Origin: Alistipes sp.
GTDB taxonomy: Bacteria; Bacteroidota; Bacteroidia; Bacteroidales; Rikenellaceae
Direction: 5' to 3'
DNA length: 47,477 nt
NCBI GenBank assembly: GCA_017399485.1
Contig: JAFQCA010000010.1
Span: 1 to 47,477 of the forward strand
In this document: positions 1 to 9,329 of the stretch, piece by piece
Numbering within the stretch: the stretch's first letter is position 1
How the letters are laid out: every line of letters begins with the position of its first letter
The notes under the pieces: model-generated
The model's database searches: none
What the model saw: the letters and a program-made list of their open reading frames with translations, nothing else
Told to the model about the DNA's origin: nothing
Program-made: the position numbers and the translations under genes

Positions 1-95
1 TTCAAAATTCAAAATTCAGAGTTTCAGGGTTTCGGAGAGGCAGAGAGACGGAGAGGTGGAGAGGTGGAAAATTGAAAATTCGGGGATTCAATAAA
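1..95. repeat. Low-complexity AT/GA-rich spacer upstream of nusB
   Basis: The stretch opens with tandem TTCAAAA units, passes through a purine-rich GAGAGG tract and ends with inverted GAAAATT units. Such spacers are common between Bacteroidetes genes. No convincing gene is seen in it. Confidence 0.4.
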
Positions 96-217
96 TTGGA
101 GGATATCAAGTGTGATATCACGTTTATCACAATTGATTCGCGCAACTATAAAAGTAAAAAATCAAACGTCTACAACTGCAATCATTGCAATGGCCCACGA
201 AACAAATCTGCAATAAA

Positions 218-249
218 TTTGTTTTGCACGCAAGGTTGTATTATCTTTG
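218..249 (+). promoter_or_regulatory. Promoter of the nusB operon
   Basis: TTTG at 218-221 is followed after 20 bases by TATCTTTG at 242-249. This matches the Bacteroidetes primary-sigma consensus TTTG-N19-21-TAnnTTTG. The start codon of nusB is 24 bases downstream. Confidence 0.7.
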
Positions 250-272
250 CGAGCAAATAAAGTTCATTTTTT

Positions 273-1211
273 ATGATAAGCAGAAGATTGCTCAGAATTA
301 AGGCTCTGAAAGCCTTGTATGCACATCTGAAGTCGGAGTCGGAATCGTTGATGGCCTCGGAGAAAACTCTCATAGCATCAATCGACAAGACATACGACCT
401 CTATTTCCAGATGTTGTCACTCATCGTCGAAGTGGCTCGTTACGCCGACGAGCGTCAGCAGGCCGCTATGCAAAAGAAACTTCCCACTTACGAAGATTTG
501 AATCCCAACCGCAAGTTTGTAGAGAATGCTGTCGTACATCTTATCGCCGAAAGTGACTCGGTAAACGACTACCTTGCAACACACAAATTATCGTGGGCCC
601 GCTACCCCGAACTTATCAAGGCTTTGTATTTGCAGTTGGAGCAGAGCGAGTATTACAAGAAATATATGACATCGCAGGAGCGTTCATTCCGCGAGGACTT
701 GGCTTTGGTGACAGATTTTTACACCAACGAGTTGGAGTCATCGGAGATGTTGGAGGAGGTATTGGACGAACAATCAATACTCTGGAACGACGATTTGGGA
801 TTTGCCCTGATTATGGTTACACGCACACTCTCTAATATGCGTCAATCACACCGCGACGTAAAGGTGTTGCCCAAGTTTAAGAGCGAGGAGGATTTGGAGT
901 TTGCAAAGGAGTTGTTTGAGAAGGCTGCGGTAAATTATGACAGCAATCTTGAGGTCATTGAGCAGTTTACACGAAATTGGGATATCGAGCGCATTGCATT
1001 TATGGATAACGTAATTATGGTTACGGCAATGGCTGAATTGACATCATTCCCTTCGATACCCGTAAAGGTTACGCTTGACGAGTATATTGAAATTGCAAAG
1101 TATTACTCTACGGCAAGCAGTAGCACGTTCATCAATGGTGTATTGGACAAAGTCGTAAACACCCTGACAGAAGAGGGCCGAATAAACAAGAGTGGTCGCG
1201 GATTGATTTAG
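273..1211 (+). CDS. nusB: Transcription antitermination factor NusB
   Basis: A 312-aa protein of the long Bacteroidetes NusB type. It begins with the typical N-terminal helix (SRRLLRIKALKALYAHLK) and has an extended charged middle. It ends in the conserved NusB C-terminal helical region (ERIAFMDNVIMVTAMAEL, then the SSSTFINGVLDKV segment). NusB binds boxA RNA together with S10 during transcription of rRNA operons in the cytoplasm. The protein is about twice the length of E. coli NusB, which is usual for this phylum. A consensus promoter lies just upstream. The DUF1573 lipoprotein and yajC follow on the same strand, the same neighbourhood as in many Bacteroidales. Confidence 0.93.
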   Translation: MISRRLLRIKALKALYAHLKSESESLMASEKTLIASIDKTYDLYFQMLSLIVEVARYADERQQAAMQKKLPTYEDLNPNRKFVENAVVHLIAESDSVNDYLATHKLSWARYPELIKALYLQLEQSEYYKKYMTSQERSFREDLALVTDFYTNELESSEMLEEVLDEQSILWNDDLGFALIMVTRTLSNMRQSHRDVKVLPKFKSEEDLEFAKELFEKAAVNYDSNLEVIEQFTRNWDIERIAFMDNVIMVTAMAELTSFPSIPVKVTLDEYIEIAKYYSTASSSTFINGVLDKVVNTLTEEGRINKSGRGLI

Positions 1212-1220
1212 GCAACGAAT

Positions 1221-1664
1221 ATGAACGGCGCGAAGTATTATATCGTAGCGATGGCAATATTATGTTTGGGGGCGTGCGGCAACAGACAAACAGCCACGAG
1301 TACAAGCCAGCAAGATATTACCGCCCACAACGTACAGACCGTAGCCGTAAGCCACTCTATCCTGCAGGAGGGCGTGAGTGATACGTTGCATTTTGGCAAG
1401 ATGCGCCAAGGCGAGATTATCCGAAAGCAGTTGCGCATCCAGAATGAAAGCGATGGCCCTATGGTTATCCTGCGACACGTTACATCGTGTGGTTGCACGA
1501 CAGTAAATTACGACCGCCGTCCTATTGCCGCAGGCGAGAGTATTATAATCGACTTCGAATTTAATTCGCGTGGCGAAGCGGGCTGGCAAATGAAACTTAT
1601 GGAGTTTTATTTCGCCGAAAAGGACACTCCTCTCAAGATTTACATCGAGGCAGAAGTCGAATAG
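1221..1664 (+). CDS. DUF1573 domain lipoprotein
   Basis: A 147-aa protein with a lipoprotein signal peptide (lipobox LGAC, Cys19). It is followed by one DUF1573 beta-sandwich domain at about residues 45-147. The family hallmarks are visible: a strand DTLHFGKMRQGE, the motif TSCGCTTVNY and a closing IYIEAEVE strand. These domains are Ig-like and occur in exported Bacteroidetes proteins; no enzymatic role is established. The ATG lies 9 bases after the nusB stop, so the two are probably co-transcribed. The location is inferred to be the periplasmic face of a membrane. Confidence 0.85.
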   Translation: MNGAKYYIVAMAILCLGACGNRQTATSTSQQDITAHNVQTVAVSHSILQEGVSDTLHFGKMRQGEIIRKQLRIQNESDGPMVILRHVTSCGCTTVNYDRRPIAAGESIIIDFEFNSRGEAGWQMKLMEFYFAEKDTPLKIYIEAEVE

Positions 1665-1694
1665 TTGATATTTGGCAAATAAATAGTATCTTTG
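1665..1694 (+). promoter_or_regulatory. Promoter of yajC
   Basis: TTG at 1665-1667 is followed after 19 bases by TATCTTTG at 1687-1694, immediately after the preceding stop codon. The yajC ATG is about 43 bases downstream, so yajC can be expressed independently of nusB. Confidence 0.65.
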
Positions 1695-1737
1695 CCAAGC
1701 ATTTGACAGAAAGTAAAACTAATAAATTAAATAAATT

Positions 1738-2043
1738 ATGATTAATTTTCTTCAGGCAGAGGCTGTTCAGCAGCCAGGTATGGGCAGTTTCTGGATTATG
1801 ATGCTGCTTATGGTAGCAGTAATGTATTTCTTTATGTGGCGTCCCGAGTCAAAGCGTCGTAAGGAGATGGCAAAGTTCCGCGATGGTTTGAAAAAGGGTG
1901 ACAAGATTATCACAGCAGGCGGTATCTACGGCGTAGTTAAGGAGGTAAAGGAGACAACTCTTCTTATCGAGGTTGATGGCAACGTAACATTGCGTATTGA
2001 CAAGAATATGGTAGTAGCCGACAACTCACAGTTGCAGAAATAA
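1738..2043 (+). CDS. yajC: Preprotein translocase accessory subunit YajC
   Basis: A 101-aa YajC family protein. It has one N-terminal membrane helix (about residues 17-33, GSFWIMMLLMVAVMYFF) followed by the signature WRPESKRRKEM. A small cytoplasmic domain carries the GDKIITAGGIYGVV motif. YajC associates with SecDF at the inner membrane and supports Sec-dependent export. It has its own promoter and is closed by a strong bidirectional terminator. Length and motifs are normal for the family. Confidence 0.95.
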   Translation: MINFLQAEAVQQPGMGSFWIMMLLMVAVMYFFMWRPESKRRKEMAKFRDGLKKGDKIITAGGIYGVVKEVKETTLLIEVDGNVTLRIDKNMVVADNSQLQK

Positions 2044-2065
2044 TCGTTTAGATTAGGCAAAAACA

Positions 2066-2104
2066 AAAACTGCCGACAACCTTTAGAGGATGTCGGCAGT
2101 TTAT
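2066..2104. terminator. Bidirectional terminator between yajC and the esterase gene
   Basis: The arms ACTGCCGACA (2069-2078) and TGTCGGCAGT (2091-2100) form a perfect 10-bp stem with a 12-base loop. The stem has an A-rich flank on one side and a short T-rich run on the other. It lies between two convergent genes. Confidence 0.8.
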
Positions 2105-2122
2105 TTATCCGAGTATATAGCC

Positions 2123-3343
2123 CTACTTTTTAGCCTTTGGCAACTCAACCTCCACCATCGCGGGGAACATATAACGCAAATCACCTCGCTCGGCAAGCGT
2201 ACGCGCCATATTGGCTATCGTGCGCGGTAACTTACCCTTAAAGACCTTCTTACCCTTATAATTCACCACTACGGGTTTATTCAAATCGACCATATCGTCA
2301 TTGAGATAAATAGTCAAACGAGAGTAATCCGATTCGCTAATATTGATAACATTCTTATCAATTTCGGCAACTACCATAGCCTTATGGCGACACTCCTCTT
2401 CTGGTACTGACAACCAATAGAAGGCCGGGCGTGTAACCTCCTCCTGACGCCATACTACTTTCGTCGGGTAAGGATTGCGCTTGTATTGAGCCATCCACGG
2501 CACCGCAGCAGCATCAACCCTATCCATCCAATGGCCCTTACCCTTGATTATGTGCGTTTCGTGGATATAACCCTCATTATCGGCCTGCTGCAAGGAGTCC
2601 ATAATAGCACCGTGCTTTGCGGCCAACTTATTTCTATCGTATGCGCTATCATTCTCGCCCATCCAAATCATAAAAGGCGTATTACGTAAACTAACCTGCG
2701 AAGCCTCACCAGGATGGCCCGCCATCATAGAGGCAGCAGCCCATCTGTCGGCCATACGCGGAGCCATACGCCACGCACCATCACCTCCGGCAGAGTAGCC
2801 CATCAAATAGACCTTATCGGGATTGACATCCATCGTTGCAACGGCAGCCTGAATCAACATTTCAAAGAATTCATCCATACCTGGCTTAAACCACATATTC
2901 CAATCATTCCACGGTGCGCGCGGAGCAACATACACACCTTCTTCGGGCTTATAAAGGCGAATTTGATTATCCCACTGCTGGTCATTGACACGCTTATGAG
3001 TAGCCCCACCGCCGTGCATCGAGATATAAAGGCTACGGCCATCGGAGGGTTTCTCGCCATAGGTTATAGCCTTAAACTTCATCTGCAATTTTCCACGCTT
3101 GAACACTTCATTTTCCAAAGCCTCCTTATAGAGTTGTTTCATCTGCTCACGCCACTGCAATTCCAGCAATGCAGATGCATTTTTAGCCTCATCGGCAGTC
3201 AAGTTCTTTTGGGCGAATGACTCACTCTGCAACTCAATATTGGCAGGATTCTGCTCGGCCCAACGCTTTAGAGCGTCGATGGTTTGAGCATAGATGTTAT
3301 TTGCCGCCAACAATACGACAACCAATATATACAAACGTTTCAT
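2123..3343 (-). CDS. Secreted alpha/beta-hydrolase esterase
   Basis: A 406-aa protein with a signal peptide (residues 1-20, ending NIYAQ). The alpha/beta-hydrolase fold is marked by HGGG at 110-113 (oxyanion hole). The nucleophile elbow GYSAGG lies at 182-187 (Ser184). Asp232 (GENDS) and His271 (GKGHW) are likely triad members. It resembles the PHB-depolymerase/feruloyl-esterase-like serine hydrolases of Bacteroidales; the true substrate is unknown. It is the last gene of a minus-strand operon behind a hotdog thioesterase (5 bases apart) and a GH106-like glycosidase. The context suggests removal of acyl groups from a glycan in the periplasm. Confidence 0.8.
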   Translation of the reverse strand: MKRLYILVVVLLAANNIYAQTIDALKRWAEQNPANIELQSESFAQKNLTADEAKNASALLELQWREQMKQLYKEALENEVFKRGKLQMKFKAITYGEKPSDGRSLYISMHGGGATHKRVNDQQWDNQIRLYKPEEGVYVAPRAPWNDWNMWFKPGMDEFFEMLIQAAVATMDVNPDKVYLMGYSAGGDGAWRMAPRMADRWAAASMMAGHPGEASQVSLRNTPFMIWMGENDSAYDRNKLAAKHGAIMDSLQQADNEGYIHETHIIKGKGHWMDRVDAAAVPWMAQYKRNPYPTKVVWRQEEVTRPAFYWLSVPEEECRHKAMVVAEIDKNVINISESDYSRLTIYLNDDMVDLNKPVVVNYKGKKVFKGKLPRTIANMARTLAERGDLRYMFPAMVEVELPKAKK

Positions 3344-3348
3344 AATGA

Positions 3349-3831
3349 TTATTTACTTAATTCATCTTCCGTCTTAAACTCCATAAAACCAAACTCCTCT
3401 CGGGCACGTTGCTGCGGAAACAGGAAATAGACACACGATGCCGTCGTACACAACTGCTCTGTAGAGTCGAAAATTTCCACTTCAATGGTTATTACGTTGC
3501 GCATCTGTTTAACCACTTTGGCACGAAGAGTAATATGGCTATCGGTGGTCATAATAGGCTTATGATATTTGACCTCCAAGCGCGAGGTTACACCACTTGT
3601 CTGAAATTTACGGAATACAACCCAACTCGCTATCTCGTCAGCCAACGTAGCCTGAATACCTCCGTGCAAGGTGTTACGCCAACCCTGAAACTCAGTACGC
3701 GGATGCCAATGGCTGACAATATACTCCCCATCCTCAAAAAACTCCATACGTAAACCGCTCTCGGAGTTAGGGTCGCAACCATAACAATGATAGGTAGGTT
3801 CCCCTGCCCACGGATTTATAATTTTCTTCAT
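3349..3831 (-). CDS. PaaI-like hotdog thioesterase
   Basis: A 160-aa protein without a signal peptide, with a hotdog-fold core. The motif LHGGIQATLADEIA (about residues 55-68) is the usual PaaI/YbgC-type catalytic helix region, with HGG at 56-58 and Asp65. Members hydrolyse acyl-CoA thioesters in the cytoplasm, often aromatic or short-chain ones. An N-terminal Cys-x-x-Cys (residues 16-19) is visible, of unknown role. The gene is tightly packed between the GH106-like gene (6 bases) and the secreted esterase (5 bases), so it is almost certainly co-transcribed with them. The acyl substrate cannot be read from the sequence. Confidence 0.8.
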   Translation of the reverse strand: MKKIINPWAGEPTYHCYGCDPNSESGLRMEFFEDGEYIVSHWHPRTEFQGWRNTLHGGIQATLADEIASWVVFRKFQTSGVTSRLEVKYHKPIMTTDSHITLRAKVVKQMRNVITIEVEIFDSTEQLCTTASCVYFLFPQQRAREEFGFMEFKTEDELSK

Positions 3832-3837
3832 TCTCTA

Positions 3838-6800
3838 TTACTTTTTACCAATAACCAATTTTACAGGCCCCATCAAACCACTCTCTCGCAAGGTGTTTTT
3901 TGCCGATGGCCCCGATATTGTCCACGTCTTGCGTTCTGCCTCCGGCAACGCCGCATCATACACCAAGCGGTTAAACCAAGTGCTTGTAACCTCAATTTCC
4001 AGCACGTTCTCACCCTCAACAATAGCATCCGTCACATCGAGGATATATGGAGCACACCAAAGAGTTCGCAGAGTCTTACCATTGAGTTTAACGGCAGCAA
4101 TCATATCGACCTTACCCAAATCAAGCATAACACGACCTGAGATTTTGTCGGCAACAAACTTGGTCTTATAATTCACGCTACCCGAAAAAGCCTTACCCTC
4201 TGCCGAGAAATCGAGGTCTTTCCACGCTTTCAACTCTTCAACTTCTACTTGAGATGGGACACCCCAACCCACTGGGAATGATAGGGTCCACTCTCCATCA
4301 ATAGTTTTTTCCTCCAACATCTCAAATGGTTCTATCATCTTCGACGATGTCTCTCCATTATGAATCACCACAAAGCACGAACCAGCCTGCGGCAAAGAGA
4401 TGTCGGCAACCGTATATTCGCCCTCAACACGCGATGCGACTGAATGGCTCTGGCCTGTCAGAGGATTCCAAATCTCGACATTTCCAAGCGAATGGAACTT
4501 AACCTCCGAATCAAACGCCTTTCCCAATTGTGGAGTCACAAAATACCAATCTGCGCCCTCAACTCGGCGATGCAACCAACGCACATCACCTACAACATCA
4601 GGCATAACAGCAAGCATACTTAAGGCCTTATCAAGTTCGACACCTGAAAGGATAGCACCTTTACCAACGTGCTTAATTACACCCTTTTTGCAGCCACCCC
4701 ATATAGCACGAACTGCCCTATCAAAACGTTTTTGCGACATCTTGGCATCGCGCAGTGTAGCCAACGACTTAGGAGCATCGGCTACCACTACTGCGCCCTG
4801 TTTAATCAACGCAAGCAACTTCTCCAGCGTCTCAGGCAACATACGCTTTGTATCAGGAATCCACATCAAGCGATAAGAGTAGCCCTCTGGAGTGACCAGC
4901 AGACCATCCTTTACCGTCAAGCGATTGAGCAGAACATCGGGATTACAATAATCGAACTTATATCCCTCAGGGAATGGATATTTCTGGCTCGGCTTGTGAG
5001 CAATCTCATCGCCCAGATACCAAAGCACATCCGACACAGCACGGCCTCGCTCCAGCATATAACTGCAACGGGCAAGATAAGTGGTAAACTCATTCATATG
5101 TTTCCACCAAGTCTGACCTCGCAAAAATGGAGTACCGATAGTCGCACCAAACGAAGTTCCTGGTTTCAGGTAATCAATCTGAGGATTGTGGGTATAGGTA
5201 TGGAATACGTTATGCGTAACACCCTCGACAGCATTGAAATCGGAGGTCTCCTTCAACATCTGCCAATGCTCATCCCAAGTAAGATTAAACGAAGTGAAAG
5301 ACTCGGCGTTTACTCTTGGCTTACCATATATACGAGCCGCCGAAGCCGTCGGTTTGATGGGCTTGAAATTCAAATCGCCGACATATCCATTACTGAATGG
5401 ATGCCAGAACTCACACATCGGGACATCTGCATACTTGAAATACTCCAAAATGTCGGCAGGGAATACATCTCCCGCTGCTGTTTCATACATAACAGAGAGC
5501 CCCTTTTCGTGACCGAGTTCGGCCATACGGCGATAGAACTTATTGGCATACAAATCACCTATCGTAGCACGCCAATCGAGCAAGAAGCGAGATGTCGTCT
5601 CAGGATTATCAATCACATAACCCTGTACAGCAGGCAACCACTTGCGTAATTCATATCCCGATACTCGCTCAAACTCCTGCTCCATCTTTACAGTCCAAGT
5701 CTGGGTTTTACACTCCCAACTATCCAAAAGCAGACCGCCCAACAGGCCGCCCTGCAATGCTCCGTCGGCCAACATACCCACATATCCTGCAAAATGGGCC
5801 TCAGGGCCTTCGGTAGAGAGTTTATCACACTCCCAGCCTGTACCTGACGGGGGTGCGGGGGCATTCTGTCTTCCCGCATTGATATGGCCAAGACGGAGGA
5901 TTGTCCAATCGCCTGACGATGGAGCCTCCCACTCGAATTCACCTCCAGCAGAGAAATATTGGGTAACGTCGATAATCTCATCCGACTTCAAATAGGCCTC
6001 TTCCGACTGCACCAAATCATCACCCATACGTTCGGGACTGCGGAGTGTCCATCCAGCCTCCGACTCCCAACTATTTTTCATCGCCTTTGAGAGCAGATTG
6101 ATGCGGCTGATATTCATATTATATTGATTCTCTATCTCCACTCGATACTTCACGGCGCCATCTACCACCTTGCAGGCAAGTGTCATCGTTGCGTCATCCT
6201 GCCAATTTGCCTGAGGCATAGGAACATCAAGCACCTGTGTACGATTGCCGTTTACATCATAAGCATAAAGACGCACAACAACGCCCGGGTCGTAACACAT
6301 ATTGTGATTAAAGCCCTGCACCGATGATAGTTGCAAGGTGCGAATCACAGTAGGTTTATCGTAACTTATCTCCACCCAATTAGCGCCATTAGGCATAGGC
6401 GAAAGAGTTATTCTCTGGTCTTTTACAACAGGTTTCTGCCAATCATACGAGCCATTACCAACTATATTGGCAGGCTGAGGACGAGCATCCTTCTCACCCA
6501 CCGGAGTTGGGAAAGCCAGAACTGCAATATCACGATAATCGCGCCACTTCTCACTGCTTGGTTGCGGCTGCGGGAGTTGGAGTTTGACCTTCTCGCCACC
6601 ATTAACGATTGTTGCGCTTGAAACAAGCAGGCGCATAGCATTCTCAGGCTTAATCCAAGGGCCTCCAGACATAGCCCAGCCGGGGCAATTCTGTATCGTA
6701 AAACGGAGATTCAATCGTTTACACTCCTCGGCAACAAATCTCACTGCATTCTCCCACTTCTCGCTCATACACTCGATATCCTCACCCGTAGCAGGCCACT

Positions 6801-7104
6801 TACCGCCCTGCTGACCGTGGAAGAAATGCACACCTGAAATACCCGCTGCGGCAATAGCCTCCAAATCGGCAGTAATACCCTCATAAGAGACATTGCCGCC
6901 AATAAAATGGAACCACGTTTCGGGGTAAAATACTTTTTCAGGCGAGAGGAATAGTTCTCTATCGTGTGAACCGAACTCTCGGTTCAGCACAGTTGCAGAT
7001 GGCACAATGGGGACAATATCATTATCTTGCGCTAAAACATATGTCGCTACAAACAATAGCAGCGAGGCAATGCAAATTGCCTTCTTTAGAAAATAAGCAT
7101 ACAT
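3838..7104 (-). CDS. GH106-like glycoside hydrolase (alpha-L-rhamnosidase type)
   Basis: A 1088-aa secreted protein with a signal peptide (residues 1-26, ending YVLAQ). The segment WFHFIGGNVSYEGITADLEA (about 64-83) followed by GISGVHFFHG is typical of the GH106 alpha-L-rhamnosidase superfamily, a large TIM barrel. The C-terminus (about 960-1088) is a jelly-roll domain with the LNGKTLRTLWCAPY motif and the NVLEIEVTSTWFNRL strand common to these multi-domain glycosidases. GH106 enzymes release terminal rhamnose from pectic glycans. The specificity here is inferred, since many relatives are uncharacterised. It is the first gene of the operon that continues with a hotdog thioesterase and a secreted esterase. 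Confidence 0.8.
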   Translation of the reverse strand: MYAYFLKKAICIASLLLFVATYVLAQDNDIVPIVPSATVLNREFGSHDRELFLSPEKVFYPETWFHFIGGNVSYEGITADLEAIAAAGISGVHFFHGQQGGKWPATGEDIECMSEKWENAVRFVAEECKRLNLRFTIQNCPGWAMSGGPWIKPENAMRLLVSSATIVNGGEKVKLQLPQPQPSSEKWRDYRDIAVLAFPTPVGEKDARPQPANIVGNGSYDWQKPVVKDQRITLSPMPNGANWVEISYDKPTVIRTLQLSSVQGFNHNMCYDPGVVVRLYAYDVNGNRTQVLDVPMPQANWQDDATMTLACKVVDGAVKYRVEIENQYNMNISRINLLSKAMKNSWESEAGWTLRSPERMGDDLVQSEEAYLKSDEIIDVTQYFSAGGEFEWEAPSSGDWTILRLGHINAGRQNAPAPPSGTGWECDKLSTEGPEAHFAGYVGMLADGALQGGLLGGLLLDSWECKTQTWTVKMEQEFERVSGYELRKWLPAVQGYVIDNPETTSRFLLDWRATIGDLYANKFYRRMAELGHEKGLSVMYETAAGDVFPADILEYFKYADVPMCEFWHPFSNGYVGDLNFKPIKPTASAARIYGKPRVNAESFTSFNLTWDEHWQMLKETSDFNAVEGVTHNVFHTYTHNPQIDYLKPGTSFGATIGTPFLRGQTWWKHMNEFTTYLARCSYMLERGRAVSDVLWYLGDEIAHKPSQKYPFPEGYKFDYCNPDVLLNRLTVKDGLLVTPEGYSYRLMWIPDTKRMLPETLEKLLALIKQGAVVVADAPKSLATLRDAKMSQKRFDRAVRAIWGGCKKGVIKHVGKGAILSGVELDKALSMLAVMPDVVGDVRWLHRRVEGADWYFVTPQLGKAFDSEVKFHSLGNVEIWNPLTGQSHSVASRVEGEYTVADISLPQAGSCFVVIHNGETSSKMIEPFEMLEEKTIDGEWTLSFPVGWGVPSQVEVEELKAWKDLDFSAEGKAFSGSVNYKTKFVADKISGRVMLDLGKVDMIAAVKLNGKTLRTLWCAPYILDVTDAIVEGENVLEIEVTSTWFNRLVYDAALPEAERKTWTISGPSAKNTLRESGLMGPVKLVIGKK

Positions 7105-7135
7105 ATTGAAAAACTTATTTGGTTTAATTTATATA

Positions 7136-7390
7136 CTACTTATTGGTAATCGTACACAAGGCGCGAGCCAACTGGTCGGGGCAAGAGGTACCTTTGCGAC
7201 CACAGTCTATGCCTTTAAGACGTGTAATAACCTCATCCACCTTCATTCCTGCAACCAATGCAGCAACACCTTTGGTATTACCTTGACACCCACCTATGAA
7301 CTCAACGCTTTTAACCACATCGTCATCCAACTCGATAACTATGGCTTGGGAACAAACGCCCGATGTGGGATATACTGTTTTCTGACTCAT
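7136..7390 (-). CDS. TSCPD domain protein (TIGR03905 type)
   Basis: An 84-aa protein with the family signature: YPTSGVCS near the N-terminus, GGCQGNTKG at about 33-41, and the eponymous TSCPD at 68-72. Several cysteines (13, 35, 63, 70, 79) suggest metal or redox chemistry. Related domains are found at the C-terminus of B12-dependent ribonucleotide reductases, but the function of the stand-alone version is not established. A -7 type box (TATCTTTG on this strand, 7421-7428) lies about 30 bases upstream of the start. Confidence 0.88.
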   Translation of the reverse strand: MSQKTVYPTSGVCSQAIVIELDDDVVKSVEFIGGCQGNTKGVAALVAGMKVDEVITRLKGIDCGRKGTSCPDQLARALCTITNK

Positions 7391-7517
7391 AACATCAAAT
7401 CATTTACTTAAAATAATAGACAAAGATACGAATTTTGATGTAATCGTCTCTATTCGCTCGCAAAAAAGAGAAATCTCACAACATTTTTTGTACATTTGTA
7501 GAAAATTTAGACTTACG

Positions 7518-8765
7518 ATGTACGACGTTATAGTTATAGGTGCAGGTGCTGCAGGTTTGATGGCTGCCGCAACAGCAGCACGCAACGGCAAAAAAGTACT
7601 CCTGATGGAGAAGATGGAGAAAGCCGGACGTAAAATAAGAATATCGGGCAAGGGCCGATGCAATGTGACAAACGCCCGCCCTCCTGAAGAGTTCAAAGAG
7701 TCGATTCGCACAAATGCCGACTTTTTTGAGGTTGCATTCGCCGAGTTTAACAACAAAGCGACGATTCGTCTGTTTGAGCGCTTAGGTGTGAAACTTGATA
7801 TTGAGCGTGGACAGCGAGTATTCCCTCATAGCGGCAAGGCGTGGGATATAGCCAATGCATTGGTCGATTACTGCTTGGACAACGAGGTAGAGATTGCATA
7901 TAACACACGTGTGAATCGCATACTCACATTGGACGGTAAGATTTATGGCGTAACGTACATCAACAAACGCGGCTTTGAGCGCAAAGAGGAGGCCGAAAAT
8001 GTAATCATCGCAACGGGAGGTGTGAGTTATCCCGGCACAGGCTCTACGGGTGATGGATATATTTTTGCCGACCAGGTTGGCCACACGATTGAGGAGGTGC
8101 GACCTTCTCTCACTCCACTGCGCACATCGCACCCACAACGTAAATATTTAGACGGATTACGGCTTAAGAATATTCAGGCTCGACTAATCGTGGAAGATGA
8201 GGTTGTAAAGGAGGAGTTTGGCGAAATTAGTTTTTCGGACAGAGGTATTGAAGGCGCTGTCGCATTACGTGTAAGCCGCGATGCCGTAGATGCATTGATT
8301 GACGAAAAACGTGTAAAACTTGTAATCGATATGAAGCCTGCTCTGACAGAGGAGATGTTGCAGGAGCGCATACATCGTGAGATAGAGGAGATGCAACCGG
8401 ATGAGTTCTTCTCGGAGTTATTGCGCAAATTGGTACCTAAGCATTTGGTTATGCCTATAGCACACGAAATGGATGTACACTCGAAGAACTATATACGCAA
8501 GATAACCGATGCCGAAATTAACCGCCTGATAAAAATATTAAAGGGTTTTGTATTCCCGATTACGGATTATGCGCCGTTTGAGTTTGCAGTGGTAACGGCT
8601 GGAGGCGTAAGGTGCGACGAGGTGAACAAATACACAATGGAGTCGCTCAAGGTGAAGGGCTTGTACTTCGCGGGCGAGGTATTGGACATTGATGCAAATA
8701 CAGGAGGATACAACCTGCAAATAGCATTCTCGACGGGAAGATTGGCCGGCCAATTAAAAAAATAG
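7518..8765 (+). CDS. BaiN/HI0933-family FAD-dependent oxidoreductase
   Basis: A 415-aa flavoprotein. The Rossmann motif GAGAAG lies at residues 8-13, followed by the family motif ISGKGRCNVTNA at about 42-53. A GVSYPGTGSTGDGY segment and the C-terminal FAGEVLDIDANTGGYNLQ FAD-binding motif complete the pattern. The ATG at 7518 is preferred to the in-frame start 30 bases upstream, because it places the dinucleotide-binding fold directly at the N-terminus as in the family. A TACATTTG -7 box lies at 7491-7498. The substrate is unknown for most members; some family members act on bile acids. It appears monocistronic or leads into the next gene 40 bases on. Confidence 0.9.
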   Translation: MYDVIVIGAGAAGLMAAATAARNGKKVLLMEKMEKAGRKIRISGKGRCNVTNARPPEEFKESIRTNADFFEVAFAEFNNKATIRLFERLGVKLDIERGQRVFPHSGKAWDIANALVDYCLDNEVEIAYNTRVNRILTLDGKIYGVTYINKRGFERKEEAENVIIATGGVSYPGTGSTGDGYIFADQVGHTIEEVRPSLTPLRTSHPQRKYLDGLRLKNIQARLIVEDEVVKEEFGEISFSDRGIEGAVALRVSRDAVDALIDEKRVKLVIDMKPALTEEMLQERIHREIEEMQPDEFFSELLRKLVPKHLVMPIAHEMDVHSKNYIRKITDAEINRLIKILKGFVFPITDYAPFEFAVVTAGGVRCDEVNKYTMESLKVKGLYFAGEVLDIDANTGGYNLQIAFSTGRLAGQLKK

Positions 8766-8804
8766 GGTTCATTAGGGCTTGTAATTTATATAAAACACGA
8801 TGAA

Positions 8805-9329
8805 ATGAAGATAACGGGACGTAACATAAAACGACGTTTGTATGGGTTGCGCAACTTGGGCAGCAACATTAAGCGTGCGCGTTATTTTCGTGGTCACGGA
8901 GTACACTCGCCATTTGTCTATGCGATAGTACGACAGGTATTTATGTGTTCAACCTTTTTAGGCGAGCGACGCGATTTTTATGACGCGCTCATAGCGATAG
9001 GCTCTCCCAAAAGACGAGCCAGAGAGTTGCAAAACCTGATGGAGCATTGTCACTATGACTCATTTGGCATAGACTCTGCAACGGATAGATTTGAGCAATA
9101 CGACATCATCGTGGCAACCATAAACATTGAGGCCTCGCAATTGAACAATCTGGCTAAGGCGGCCTCACAAGCAGGCAAAACACTATGCATAATGAAGCCC
9201 TCATTTGACGGAGAGCGCGACAGAGCCTGCAAAAAAATCGTAGCCGAACATTGTTGCACGAGCATTGACAACAGAGGGTATCTGCTATTGTTTAACAACC
9301 ACCTACCAAAGCAAAAGTTCAGATTATGA
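8805..9329 (+). CDS. Conserved Bacteroidales protein, shortened relative of a SAM methyltransferase family
   Basis: A 174-aa protein. The N-terminus has RARYFRGHGVHSPFVYAIV, which matches my memory of the opening motif of a Bacteroidales class I methyltransferase family of about 220-260 aa. The C-terminus ends LLLFNNHLPKQKFRL, like the LPKQHF ending of that family. The middle, where the glycine-rich SAM-binding motif should be, is short and shows no GxGxG. It may therefore be a non-catalytic or reduced version. Its stop overlaps the start of the cobalamin adenosyltransferase gene (ATGA), so the two are translationally coupled. I infer the homology from motif memory, not from an alignment. Confidence 0.6.
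   Translation: MKITGRNIKRRLYGLRNLGSNIKRARYFRGHGVHSPFVYAIVRQVFMCSTFLGERRDFYDALIAIGSPKRRARELQNLMEHCHYDSFGIDSATDRFEQYDIIVATINIEASQLNNLAKAASQAGKTLCIMKPSFDGERDRACKKIVAEHCCTSIDNRGYLLLFNNHLPKQKFRL

Noticed and set aside
72..260. 62-codon frame before nusB
   Set aside because: It covers low-complexity sequence and the nusB promoter, and its residue pattern is not protein-like.
4669..5649. 326-codon open frame inside the GH106-like gene
   Set aside because: It lies on the opposite strand of a clear glycosidase gene, and its sequence lacks domain-like order, so it is an antisense shadow.
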